Of a stretch of DNA of 64,000 nucleotides, positions 44,287 through 53,040 are shown in pieces (the first letter of the stretch is position 1; every line of letters begins with the position of its first letter). Both the position numbers and the translations under genes were made by a program. The notes under the pieces are model-generated. The model was given only the letters and a program-made list of their open reading frames with translations. It was not told the DNA's origin and made no database searches. This stretch comes from Candidatus Altimarinota bacterium (GTDB taxonomy: Bacteria; Cyanobacteriota; Cyanobacteriia; Cyanobacteriales; Microcystaceae): contig JAAUUT010000016.1 in NCBI GenBank assembly GCA_012031035.1, forward strand, positions 1-64,000, written 5' to 3'.

Positions 44287-44310
44287 AAATGGATATCATG
44301 ATATCCATTT
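44287..44310. promoter_or_regulatory. 24-bp perfect palindrome, operator-like
   Basis: AAATGGATATCA followed directly by its exact reverse complement, with no spacer. Such long perfect palindromes are typical operators of antitoxins or small dimeric repressors. No such gene is adjacent on either side, apart from the RHH gene about 230 bases upstream of it across the tRNA. Confidence 0.5.
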
Positions 44311-44342
44311 AGACACAAAAAAGCTCCCCATATAGGACGCTT

Positions 44343-44360
44343 GTACTTACGAGTAAGTAC
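44343..44360. repeat. 8-bp inverted repeat with 2-base centre
   Basis: GTACTTAC-GA-GTAAGTAC, perfect arms, 33 bases after the 24-bp palindrome. Flanking AAAAGC and GCTTTT could extend it into a larger stem. Role unknown. Confidence 0.5.
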
Positions 44361-44647
44361 ACACTATCTTGGCGGCTTTTACTGACCTGTTTTAAAAACA
44401 TTTAAATTTTTCAGTATTCTTGCCGAGATAACGAAGTAGATTTCCAGTCCGAGATGTTAGATTGAGGAATTATGGTCATTTGCCCGTACAAAAATCAAAA
44501 GATTGCGATCGCGAATCAACACCGTATCAGTAAAAACTCGTAATTCGCTAGATTACAAAATCATAAAAGTCAGTATAAGCCCCGATGTTAGCATTCGTCG
44601 AAGTCGGTAGGATAATTGCGTAAACAATAAAACAAGGTGCTTCGAGT

Positions 44648-44875
44648 ATGACTGACCCCAACGCCAAAGTCGTGAGTGCATATCTACTCTACAGTACGCT
44701 CAAAGAAACGGACACGCCAAAAGCTAAAAAAGTGCTGGAAGATGCCCTCGAAAGAGGTAGAAAAGTGGCAAATTTAGAGCGAATGCTCGCTCCTACACTC
44801 AACTATACTGAATTTGAATTGTTTGTATTAGGATTCCGTCAAAAAATTCACGACGAATATTCTCAAGAAAGATAA
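44648..44875 (+). CDS. Small conserved helical protein
   Basis: 75 residues, highly charged and helical (KKVLEDALERGRKVANLERM, LAPTLNYTEFELFVLGFRQK). The start ATG at 44648 has only a weak ribosome site (AAGGTG about nine bases upstream). It looks like a conserved cyanobacterial short protein. No motif assigns a function. Confidence 0.55.
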   Translation: MTDPNAKVVSAYLLYSTLKETDTPKAKKVLEDALERGRKVANLERMLAPTLNYTEFELFVLGFRQKIHDEYSQER

Positions 44876-45001
44876 ATTGTAATTATTGCGATCGCGCAAT
44901 GGCGACATATTTTTTAAAAGCGTTGCTCAATCGATTTCGCCATTAATAAGGGTTACACCTCAAAGTAAAATTGTATCTCTTAGGATTTTGCGCTTTAAGT
45001 A

Positions 45002-45376
45002 ATGAAACAATTGTCTCTTTCCTTAGATTTGTCTAATCATGAATTAGTTTACATCAATTGGTTTCAGCAATTCTTGACAACTCTTGGTGTGATATATGAA
45101 CCAGCATGGACTGACAAGTTTGGTAAAGCTCTCCACCGATGGCTAACACATAAAGGATACCCCCCCCATCAAAACTCTCAGCTTATTTTCTAGCGGTGGT
45201 GGGTTAGATTTGGTTATCAAATTTACTATCGTATTCTTGATGCGGCTGACTATGGAGTCCCTCAACACAGAGAACGTCTATTTATCGTTGGATTAAAAGA
45301 AGGCGAGTATTTATTTCCTTATCCCACTCATGGTCCTGATTCTTTAGATAGACAGCCTTATTGTTCAGCTGCCCAA
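45002..45376 (+). pseudogene. DNA cytosine-C5 methyltransferase pseudogene (internal deletion)
   Basis: The frame from the ATG at 45002 reads an N-terminal extension (NWFQQFLTTLGVIYEPAWTD ... THKGYPP) up to an 8-C run at 45160-45167. After a frame change there, motif I of C5 methyltransferases is visible (IKTLSLFSSGGGLDL, 45168-45211). The sequence then jumps directly to the late target-recognition and motif IX-X region (GYQIYYRILDAADYGVPQHR, ERLFIVGLKEGEYLFPYPTH). Motifs IV (PCQ), VI (ENV) and VIII (QRR) are missing, so an internal deletion removed the catalytic core. The remaining tail is cut at about 45376 by a transposase relic. Confidence 0.75.
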
Positions 45377-45730
45377 GATTGGACAAATGCTAGGACAATT
45401 ATTAGAGTTCAAAGACAGAGAAAACTTAGGGATACAATCGAAAGAGAAACTTGTTATTAGATTTCAGATTTACGAGAATCGGCTTCTCAATTTTCCCAGC
45501 GAATTCGAGGATATTGGGGAGTAGAAAATCGTGTTCATTATGTCAGAGATGTTACCTTTGGTGAAGATCGTTCTCGAACCAGAATCGGCTTTCTTGCCAA
45601 TTTATGGGCAATTACGAGAAATTTAGCGATTAATCTCGATCGAGAAGCTGGATTTACTAACATGGCCAAAGCACAGAGACACTGTGGTTATGGACTAAGG
45701 AATATTTTGGCACTTTTTAGAATGAAATAG
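45377..45730 (+). mobile_element. ISAs1-family transposase, C-terminal relic
   Basis: From DWTNARTIIRVQRQRKLRDT the sequence reads as the C-terminal third of an ISAs1-family (H-repeat-like) transposase: after an in-frame TAG at 45458 it continues ISDLRESASQFSQRIRGYWG, VENRVHYVRDVTFGEDRSRT, and ends LFRMK at 45730. The WGxENxxHxxxDVTFxED motif carries the terminal Glu of the DDE set. The N-terminal two thirds and both ends are missing, so it cannot move. Confidence 0.8.
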
Positions 45731-45766
45731 CCCTGCTAGATTGCCAGGTGTCTACGCGCTCTAATT

Positions 45767-46000
45767 TTAGGCTTTATAGAGTTGTTGCTCTATCCAGATG
45801 CGAACTTCATTTTCTGAGGAAAAATAAGCAAATTGTCCATTTTTAGGATTGTAAACTTTCCAATAAATATTGCCGCGATCGCATTTTTGCCAAATTTTCA
45901 ATTCGTTTTGTGCATCGAGAAAATTAATTAATTGCTGCCAAATCTTTCCAAAAATACTAGTTAGAGATGTAGTATTATTCGAGCTACTCATTGCGTTCAT
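45767..46000 (-). CDS. Small hypothetical protein
   Basis: About 77 residues from the ATG at 46000 (NAMSSSNNTTSLTSIFGKIW); a longer frame to 46051 is less likely. The C-terminal part (LKIWQKCDRGNIYWKVYNPK, FAYFSSENEVRIWIEQQLY) resembles short cyanobacterial proteins of unknown function. It is divergent from the LysR gene. Confidence 0.55.
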   Translation of the reverse strand: MNAMSSSNNTTSLTSIFGKIWQQLINFLDAQNELKIWQKCDRGNIYWKVYNPKNGQFAYFSSENEVRIWIEQQLYKA

Positions 46001-46151
46001 CTCCTGAATCGAGTAACAATTAAATCTATCAAGATTAGCTCCAGCAAACAAAAGATAGCTTGCATGGAAGCCATAAATCGCATTTATAAATATCGAAACC
46101 AGTTATGTTACACTAATGTGACTTAGTAATTCGATCGCATCGGTTACGATT

Positions 46152-47051
46152 ATGAAAATTTCTCAAATTCAGGCACTTATAGCAGTAGCAGAGCATGGGA
46201 AATTTAGCGAAGCAGCTTTAGAACTCAATCTTTCTCAACCAGCAATCAGCCACGCGATCGCAACACTCGAAGAAGAATTGGGGGTTCCTTTATTCGTCAG
46301 AGGTCGTCACGGTGCGGTTTTAAACCCCGCAGGCGAGCGAATTGTCTGCCACGCACGGCAGATATTAGATCGCATAGAAATGATGTATAAAGAAGCTAAT
46401 CTACATAAAGGATTGCATGGCGGTCAAGTAAGAATTGCGTCTTTTCGCAGCGTCGCAACTTATGTATTACCATTCGTTATTGCCAAATTTCAGCAGCAGT
46501 TTCCAGAAGTATCAATATCGCTAATCGAACGTTTTAGCTATCAAGATGTAGAACAATGCTTGCACGATGGAAAAGTTGATATTGGCATTACCTACTTACC
46601 CACCAATGATAATTTTGAAGCTTGGGAAATTCTAAAAGATGAATATATTGCATTATTACCGCCAAATGCCAACATAAAAGCATCTCAAATTAGTTGGGAG
46701 GACATTGCTGCTTATCCGTGTGTATGGCTTCCTGCCATACCTTGCGGACGCAATTTACATGAAAGTTTAAAAATTCTGGCTCCCAATCTACCCGTTGCTT
46801 ACGACATTCAAGAAGAATCAACCATTGTTAATATGGTCAAACAGGGATTAGGAGCAACTATTCTGCCTCGACTTGCTGCCGAACCAATCCCTAAAGAAAT
46901 TAAAGTTTATAGCTTGCCTGTCCCTTTATACAGGGTTATCGGCGTTGCAACGCTGGCGGAGGCGTTTCATATTCCTCCAGTTTTTGCCTTTTTAGAAATT
47001 CTTAAGCAATTTAAATTTCCCAGCGCGATCGAGTTAGTTTCGCTTGTTTAA
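46152..47051 (+). CDS. LysR-family transcriptional regulator
   Basis: 299 residues. The winged helix-turn-helix is at the N-terminus (IQALIAVAEHGKFSEAALEL, LSQPAISHAIATLEEELGVP, LFVRG), followed by the LysR substrate domain (GQVRIASFRSVATYVLPFVI; DVEQCLHDGKVDIGITYLP). The target is not evident. The divergent neighbour is the small gene at 45767-46000, with about 150 bases between the starts. Subfamily not assigned. Confidence 0.9.
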   Translation: MKISQIQALIAVAEHGKFSEAALELNLSQPAISHAIATLEEELGVPLFVRGRHGAVLNPAGERIVCHARQILDRIEMMYKEANLHKGLHGGQVRIASFRSVATYVLPFVIAKFQQQFPEVSISLIERFSYQDVEQCLHDGKVDIGITYLPTNDNFEAWEILKDEYIALLPPNANIKASQISWEDIAAYPCVWLPAIPCGRNLHESLKILAPNLPVAYDIQEESTIVNMVKQGLGATILPRLAAEPIPKEIKVYSLPVPLYRVIGVATLAEAFHIPPVFAFLEILKQFKFPSAIELVSLV

Positions 47052-47069
47052 AAGCTTACAGCGGTTTTC

Positions 47070-47110
47070 GCCCCCCTAGCTCCCCAAGGAAAGGGGGAAA
47101 AACTCTTAAA
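47070..47110. repeat. Low-complexity C/G-rich repeat between genes
   Basis: CCCCCCTAGCTCCCC followed by GGAAAGGGGGAAAA, a weak hairpin of the dispersed G-rich type also seen inside the receptor gene (7628-7705). It lies between the converging LysR and 47133-48140 genes and may act as a terminator for either. Confidence 0.45.
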
Positions 47111-47132
47111 GTCCCCTTAAGAGCGATCGCTG

Positions 47133-48140
47133 CTATATCTTAGTATTTCCATATTGATTAACAAGTTGCCGAACATATTGATTGGATGAGCCATAGCTTA
47201 CGAGCGCTACGTCAAGATCTACGTGTTTGTAAAGGTTTAATGCACGATGGATTGCTCCAACTATCCAATCGGTTTTGTTGCCAAATGCTCCGCCGCCGAG
47301 AAGTGTAAGAAACAATCTGTTGTTTCCATTTCTTACCGAATTCAAGATAGCAGTACAAACCGTTGCCTCATAAGATGCCTCTAGAACGAGTTGTGCAAAT
47401 TCTACCCAAAGATTGAAAGAATGAGGGGAATAGGCAACTGGCAAGGCGGAGCAATAAGCTTGTGAAACTGTATGTTTGCAGTCATTGAGCGTCACTTGCG
47501 CATTCCACTGAATGCCAATTCTTAGCAACTGTCGCAATTCATCAAGTTCGCTCTCGCTTGATGTGCGAAGTCGATTCGAGATCTCGCTCAAACCGTTATG
47601 AGATGCCAAAACATAACCGTTTTTCATTGTCCAAAGACGACTCTCGCAATTTCCCAATGCTGCTCCGATATCTGCAAGGCAATCGATTTGATTTTTTGCT
47701 GATTGACCGATTTGTCCATTTACGATCGCAAAGTAGTTTCGATAAATCGTTCCCGCACCAGCAGCGATCGCACAAGCTGGCCCTTGGGTGCGATCTTTCT
47801 CATAAATTCCCACACCGCGCTCTGGCGTTATAGTCGGAGACACCATTTCAAGCAAATTGAATTGGGAAGCTACCTGAAAAAGCGAATCGGCATTCGATTC
47901 GTTTGCGTGCAAATGCAGGACGTTGGCAACTACTTCGCGTACCGATATTTGTCCGATTTTATGTTCGCTCGAACGTGCGCGTTCTCTCAGTTCGCCTAAA
48001 GTCGGGATTTCCAATTGACCGCAAATTAGTACCTTCTGGTTTACATGAGATTTCAATGTCTCACCGTCAACAATGATATTCTCGCGAACTTGCTGTGGAG
48101 AAACTTCAGGAAAACCAGTCAATTTTTTAAACCACCTCAT
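47133..48140 (-). CDS. Hypothetical protein with a C-terminal GGGAFGN motif
   Basis: 335 residues, soluble. An N-terminal region has RENIIVDGETLKSHVNQKVL and TLGELRERARSS; the middle has GPACAIAAGAGTIYRNYFAI; the C-terminal part has RLFLTLLGGGAFGNKTDWIV and LDVALVSYGSSNQYVRQLV. The LLGGGAFGN plus VALVSYG pattern looks like a nucleotide- or ADP-ribose-binding (macrodomain-like) core, but that is an impression, not an assignment. It is divergent from the SDH_sah gene. Confidence 0.5.
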   Translation of the reverse strand: MRWFKKLTGFPEVSPQQVRENIIVDGETLKSHVNQKVLICGQLEIPTLGELRERARSSEHKIGQISVREVVANVLHLHANESNADSLFQVASQFNLLEMVSPTITPERGVGIYEKDRTQGPACAIAAGAGTIYRNYFAIVNGQIGQSAKNQIDCLADIGAALGNCESRLWTMKNGYVLASHNGLSEISNRLRTSSESELDELRQLLRIGIQWNAQVTLNDCKHTVSQAYCSALPVAYSPHSFNLWVEFAQLVLEASYEATVCTAILNSVRNGNNRLFLTLLGGGAFGNKTDWIVGAIHRALNLYKHVDLDVALVSYGSSNQYVRQLVNQYGNTKI

Positions 48141-48253
48141 AAAGCTTACAGGGTTTTATGCTAATACTTTTGCTTTTATTTATTACTTTAGGGGAATAAA
48201 AATTCACAGCGCTATTTGGTAAAAAGAGTATGTAAAAATGAACGGCGATCGCA

Positions 48254-49123
48254 ATGAGTTTTAGTATTTTCGATTTATTTTGGGTATTTTTAATCATCTC
48301 GTCTTTGCAACCGCTATGGCAGCGCCGTCAAACAGAATTTCGACGAGTTCAAGCCATACAAGCATTCGAGCAACAGCGTCAAAGTCGAGCCATTTTACTC
48401 ATTCACCGACAAGAATCGATTAGTCTTTTAGGAATTCCCCTGAGTCGCTATATTTCTATTGAAGATTCAGAGCAAGTTTTGCGGGCCATTCGCCTTACGC
48501 CTTCCAACGTCCCAATCGATCTTATTTTACATACGCCAGGCGGATTAGTTTTGGCGACCGAGCAAATTGCGAGAGCCTTAATTCGCCATCCTGCCAAAGT
48601 TACCGTTTTTATTCCTCACTATGCCATGAGTGGCGGAACGATGCTAGCTTTAGCTGCCGATGAGATTGTAATGGATCCCAATGCCGTGCTAGGCCCAGTA
48701 GATCCTCAATTAGGGAATATGGCTGCTGCTAGCATTATTACGGTGGTCGAACAAAAACCCATCGCAGAAGTTGACGACCAGACTTTGATAATGGCAGATT
48801 TATCGCGCAAAGCGATCGCTCAAGTGCAGCGTTTCGTGAGAACCTTACTTAAAGATGAGATTCCCCAACCCAAGATTGCACCAGAAAATATCGAAAAGAT
48901 TATAGAAACGCTCACGACCGGAAAAATCACTCATGACTGTCCGATTACTGTAGAAGAGGCAACAGACCTCGGTATGCCAATTACAGTCGGTTTGCCTAAA
49001 TCCATTTATAACTTAATGGAATTTTATCCTCAGCCTCAAAACATTCGCCCATCAGTGCAATATATTCCTATGCCGTATAAACCTTATCCTTCTATGCCTG
49101 AAGGAAAAAGGTCAAACCCATAA
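48254..49123 (+). CDS. Clp-fold serine protease of the SDH_sah family, membrane-anchored
   Basis: 289 residues. A short N-terminal hydrophobic segment (FSIFDLFWVFLIISSL) is followed by a ClpP/SppA-like domain: IDLILHTPGGLVLATEQIAR, the catalytic Ser in YAMSGGTMLALAADEIVMDP, and AVLGPVDPQLG. The family is serine dehydrogenase proteinase (SDH_sah), related to signal peptide peptidase. Substrate unknown. Confidence 0.85.
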   Translation: MSFSIFDLFWVFLIISSLQPLWQRRQTEFRRVQAIQAFEQQRQSRAILLIHRQESISLLGIPLSRYISIEDSEQVLRAIRLTPSNVPIDLILHTPGGLVLATEQIARALIRHPAKVTVFIPHYAMSGGTMLALAADEIVMDPNAVLGPVDPQLGNMAAASIITVVEQKPIAEVDDQTLIMADLSRKAIAQVQRFVRTLLKDEIPQPKIAPENIEKIIETLTTGKITHDCPITVEEATDLGMPITVGLPKSIYNLMEFYPQPQNIRPSVQYIPMPYKPYPSMPEGKRSNP

Positions 49124-49137
49124 GCAAGACAAAAAAA

Positions 49138-49524
49138 TTAATTTTCATAAATTTCTAAGGGTAAATCGTCTGGATCTTTGAAAAAAGTAAAACGTTTACC
49201 CGTTAGTTCGTCTAATCTAATATTTTCTACTGATACGCCTTGAGATTCTAATTCATCAACTGTTGCATCCAAATCGTCAACGGCAAATGCTAAATGTCTT
49301 AAACCGCAGGCTTCAGGGTTATTAACTCGATTGGGCGGATCGGGAAATGAAAATAATTCAATTTGCACGTTATCGACGATTTTTAAATCTAATTTAAACG
49401 AATTTCTGGCTGTTCTAAAACTTTCTTGAATTATAGAAAATCCTAAAATTTTTGTATAAAAATGTTTAGATCGCTCGTAATTCGAGCAAATAATAGCAAC
49501 ATGATGAATTCCGGTAGCGCGCAT
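49138..49524 (-). CDS. VOC-family (glyoxalase-like) protein
   Basis: 128 residues of the vicinal oxygen chelate fold. Candidate metal ligands are the His of GIHHVAIICSNYERSKHFYT, Glu in VQIELFSFP, His in GLRHLAFAVDDL and Glu in DLPLEIYEN. This is the single-domain type close to YaeR. It lies nine bases after the DoxX gene in the same direction. Substrate unknown. Confidence 0.85.
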   Translation of the reverse strand: MRATGIHHVAIICSNYERSKHFYTKILGFSIIQESFRTARNSFKLDLKIVDNVQIELFSFPDPPNRVNNPEACGLRHLAFAVDDLDATVDELESQGVSVENIRLDELTGKRFTFFKDPDDLPLEIYEN

Positions 49525-49533
49525 AGATAGATA

Positions 49534-49986
49534 TTAATTGCGATCGAGCAAAGGAGCAAATCGACGGGTAAAAAAAGAAGCGCCAGGTTGTTTGTCAGGC
49601 TCTTTAGTATACCACCCCGCCCAAGCAATCAAGACCGCTTGAAACGGCAGTCTGACCCAATACAAAATAGGAATGTGAGGAATTCCCTCGATAGGAATAG
49701 CATTAACTGCTTGATTAATGTTGGCGGGAAACACGGCAATAAATAAAGCAATTAATCCCCAAGCTGCTGCCACGCTTACATAAGGAATCAGCAAGCCAAT
49801 TCCCCCTAAAATTTCAAAAAAACCGCTAATATAAACCAATTCAAGAGGATGAGGGAGTTGAGGCGGCACAATAGAAACATAAGGTTCAGGTTTGATAAAG
49901 TGAGTAATCCCTACAATAATGATGGCGACGGCTAAAACACCTCGAAGTATTTCTTTACGATTAAACATTCTCTTAAATAAACCCAA
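49534..49986 (-). CDS. DoxX-family membrane protein
   Basis: 150 residues with four hydrophobic helices; VYISGFFEILGGIGLLIPYV is the typical DoxX/MauE core (GxxEIxGGIGLL). The first codon at 49986 is TTG; an ATG at 49968 is also possible. It may take part in redox or quinone-linked processes. Probably co-transcribed with the VOC gene. Confidence 0.8.
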   Translation of the reverse strand: MGLFKRMFNRKEILRGVLAVAIIIVGITHFIKPEPYVSIVPPQLPHPLELVYISGFFEILGGIGLLIPYVSVAAAWGLIALFIAVFPANINQAVNAIPIEGIPHIPILYWVRLPFQAVLIAWAGWYTKEPDKQPGASFFTRRFAPLLDRN

Positions 49987-50156
49987 GCGAAGAGATCGAT
50001 TTCACTTACTAGGGTGTGAAATTTTGAGTGAGAGAATCATCTATCACAAGTTACAGCTACCGCTTAAATTAACAAATTCATCCTCGTGCTAAAAGTTCTC
50101 GCAACATTTTGAGTAATAATATTGTTCATCTGGCATTTGCTTATCCGTTGAACCCC

Positions 50157-51668
50157 ATGTATTGCGACTACTTGGTACAAATCCTGACTGCTCGCGTCTA
50201 CGATGTTGCACAAGAAACGCCCCTAGAATATGCACCTTATCTCTCCGCGCGGCTCAATAATCAACTCCTGCTCAAACGGGAAGATATGCAGTCAGTCTTT
50301 TCCTTTAAGTTGCGCGGTGCTTACAACAAAATGGCACAATTGCCACCAAGTATATTGACAAAAGGCGTAATTGCTGCATCGGCAGGAAACCATGCCCAAG
50401 GCGTTGCCCTTGCTGCCAGTAAGTTAGGAACGCAAGCGATTATCGTCATGCCCGTTACCACGCCCCAGGTGAAAATAGATGCGGTAAAAGCGCGTGGGGG
50501 AGAAGTTGTGTTGCAGGGGGAGACTTATGATGATGCTTATGCCTATGCCCGTCAGCTAGAAGCAGAAAAAGAGTTAACATTTATTCATCCCTTTGACGAT
50601 CCTCATGTTATCGCCGGACAGGGAACGATAGGAATGGAAATTTTGCGGCAATATCAGAAGCCAATCGAAGCAATTTTTGTTGCTATTGGAGGAGGTGGAT
50701 TAATTTCTGGAATTGCAGCGTATATAAAGCGATTGCGTCCCGAAATCAAGATTATTGGCGTTGAACCCGTCGATGCCGATGCGATGTATCAATCGCTTAA
50801 AGCAGGGAAACGAGTACGTTTGCCCCAAGTGGGTTTATTTGCAGATGGAGTAGCGGTCAGGGAAGTAGGAGAAGAAACCTTTTGGTTGTGCCAGCAATAC
50901 GTTGATGACATTATTTTGGTCGATACCGATGCGACTTGTGCGGCAATTAAAGATGTATTTGAGGATACGCGATCGATTTTAGAACCTGCGGGGGCACTTG
51001 CGATCGCGGGGGCAAAAGCTTATGTCGAACGAGAACAAATAGAAGGACAAACTTTAATTGCCGTTGCTTGCGGTGCTAATATGAACTTCGATCGCCTTCG
51101 TTTTGTAGCAGAACGGGCAGAGTTTGGCGAACGCCGCGAAGCTATCTTTGCCGTTACCATTCCCGAAGAACCAGGAAGTTTGTGCAAGTTTTGCGAATGT
51201 CTTGGCAAGCGCAATTTAACTGAATTTAGCTATCGCATCGCCGATGAAAAAGAGGCACATATTTTTGTCGGGGTACAAATTGAAAACCGCGCCGATGCCA
51301 AACAACTGGTTCAAACATTTGAAAATTACGGTTTTAAAACCCTTGATCTAACCGATGATGAATTAACTAAATTGCATCTGCGTCATATGGTTGGCGGACG
51401 TTCTTCCCTCGCACAGCACGAACTATTCTATCGTTTTGAGTTTCCCGAACGTCCTGGTGCGTTGATGAAGTTTGTGAGTAGCATGAGTCCCAATTGGAAT
51501 ATTAGCGTCTTCCATTACCGCAATAATGGCGCTGATTACGGACGCATTGTGGTAGGAATACAAGTTCCTCCCCACGAGATGCAAGAATGGCAAGCATTTC
51601 TCGATACACTCGGCTATCGTTATTGGGATGAAAGCCAAAATCAAGCTTACAAGCTATTTTTAGGCTAA
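50157..51668 (+). CDS. ilvA: Biosynthetic threonine ammonia-lyase
   Basis: 503 residues from the ATG at 50157, which fits the family start (YCDYLVQILTARVYDVAQET); an upstream TTG at 50109 would add 16 unneeded residues. The PLP-binding Lys is in SVFSFKLRGAYNKM, the phosphate loop is AIGGGGLISGIAAYI, and two ACT-like regulatory domains follow from about residue 325 (TIPEEPGSLCKFCECLGKRN; FEFPERPGALMKFVSSM). It makes 2-oxobutyrate for isoleucine and is normally feedback-inhibited by isoleucine. Confidence 0.95.
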   Translation: MYCDYLVQILTARVYDVAQETPLEYAPYLSARLNNQLLLKREDMQSVFSFKLRGAYNKMAQLPPSILTKGVIAASAGNHAQGVALAASKLGTQAIIVMPVTTPQVKIDAVKARGGEVVLQGETYDDAYAYARQLEAEKELTFIHPFDDPHVIAGQGTIGMEILRQYQKPIEAIFVAIGGGGLISGIAAYIKRLRPEIKIIGVEPVDADAMYQSLKAGKRVRLPQVGLFADGVAVREVGEETFWLCQQYVDDIILVDTDATCAAIKDVFEDTRSILEPAGALAIAGAKAYVEREQIEGQTLIAVACGANMNFDRLRFVAERAEFGERREAIFAVTIPEEPGSLCKFCECLGKRNLTEFSYRIADEKEAHIFVGVQIENRADAKQLVQTFENYGFKTLDLTDDELTKLHLRHMVGGRSSLAQHELFYRFEFPERPGALMKFVSSMSPNWNISVFHYRNNGADYGRIVVGIQVPPHEMQEWQAFLDTLGYRYWDESQNQAYKLFLG

Positions 51669-51751
51669 CAGTAAATTAGTATCTAAATCTACCCTCGGCA
51701 TTTCTTCTGGAAATGGTAGATTATTTGCAATCCCAAATAACAACATGAATA

Positions 51752-52938
51752 ATGAATCCTACGCCTTTAGACACTGACCGACCGCCCTATTCTCTAAAAC
51801 AGCTTACTGAGTATTTCCTAAAACTAGGGGCACTAGGCTTCGGAGGGCCAATCGCGCTTGTTGGCTATATGCACAGGGATTTAGTAGAAGATCGTCAGTG
51901 GATTTCTGAAGCAGGATATCAGGAGGGATTGACGTTAGCTCAAGTCGCTCCTGGGCCTCTTGCCGCACAATTGTCATTTTACCTGGGCTACGTTCACTAC
52001 GGCATTTTAGGTTCTGCGATTGTCGGCGTTGCCTTTGTCCTGCCGTCATTTTTGATGGTAGTTGCATTGGGATGGGCGTACACGCTCTACGGCGGGCTGA
52101 GTTGGATGCAAGCGGTGTTTTACGGGGTGGGTGCAGCAGTGATTGGCATTATTGCCATTAGCGCCTACAAGTTGACGCGCAAAACAGTGGGGACGGATTG
52201 GTTGTTATGGGTCATCTATTTGGTTAATGCGGCTGCGACTATCATCACAGAGTCAGAACGAGTAGAGTTAATTTTGGGCGCAGGATTCCTAGTTTGGTTA
52301 ATTAAATCCCCGCCTAAAAATTGGTTTAAGGGAAACAGAACGAACAGTTTCCTGGGACTGCCACTTTTGCCTTTCTTGATATCAGTTCCAGTCGCCACGC
52401 CCGGTTTACTGGGGCAGATTTTCCTGTTTTTTGCAACGGCAGGTTCGTTTGTGTTTGGTAGTGGTTTAGCCATCATCCCGTTTTTGTATGGCGGGGTGGT
52501 GAAAGATTTCCAATGGTTGAATGGGCAACAGTTTCTTGATGCTGTAGCTGTGGCGATGATTACGCCGGGGCCTGTTGTGATTACAACGGGATTTATCGGA
52601 TTCCTGGTGGCAGGCTTACCAGGGGCTTGTGTTGCCGCGATCGCTATGTTTATTCCTTGCTACCTGCTGACGATTATCCCGGCTCCTTATTTTAAGAAGC
52701 ACGGCAAAAACCCTGGAATCTCGACGTTTGTGAATGGCGTAACGGTTGCGGCAACAGGAGCGATCGCAGGAGCCGTTATTGTTTTGGGACGGCAATCTCT
52801 GCGCGATCTACCAACGATCGCGATCGCGCTTGTCACCATAATTGCTCTGTCGAAGTTTGGAAAAAGTTACCAGAACCTCTAATTGTTGCGATCGCGGCGA
52901 TTGTTGGGCTAGTTTTGTATCCCCTCATACATCCATAA
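51752..52938 (+). pseudogene. chrA: Chromate transporter ChrA, frameshifted near the C-terminus
   Basis: The long frame (51752-52882, 376 residues) is a CHR-family chromate transporter with two homologous halves (LGALGFGGPIALVGYMHRDL, LTLAQVAPGPLAAQLSFYLG; FLDAVAVAMITPGPVVITTG). It ends early because a run of five A residues (52861-52865) shifts the frame. With one more A the frame would continue KKLPEPLIVAIAAIVGLVLY then PLIHP to a stop at 52938, a normal ChrA C-terminal helix. The defect removes only the last helix, so it may be a sequencing indel or a mild truncation. It would export chromate. Confidence 0.8.
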
Positions 52939-53040
52939 GTACGATACCTTCCCTTTCCCTACTCGTTCGTCACTCGATTTTGGATTTACGATTTTGGATT
53001 AACCTCTCCGATGTATTGAAGAGGCTTAGATATTGAATTT

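Larger units (their letters stand above)
44227..44647. other. Gene-free region downstream of tRNA-Arg with palindromes
   Basis: About 420 bases with no supported gene. It holds a 24-bp perfect palindrome (44287-44310), a second inverted repeat GTACTTAC-GA-GTAAGTAC (44343-44360), and an imperfect AAAAGC/GCTTTT pair enclosing the latter (about 44318-44380). Downstream of a tRNA gene this could be a remnant of an integrated element. Confidence 0.5.

Noticed and set aside
45002-45193. A 63-residue gene taken as intact
   Set aside because: The frame ends after an 8-C run, and the next frame shows methyltransferase motif I, so it is the first part of a broken gene.
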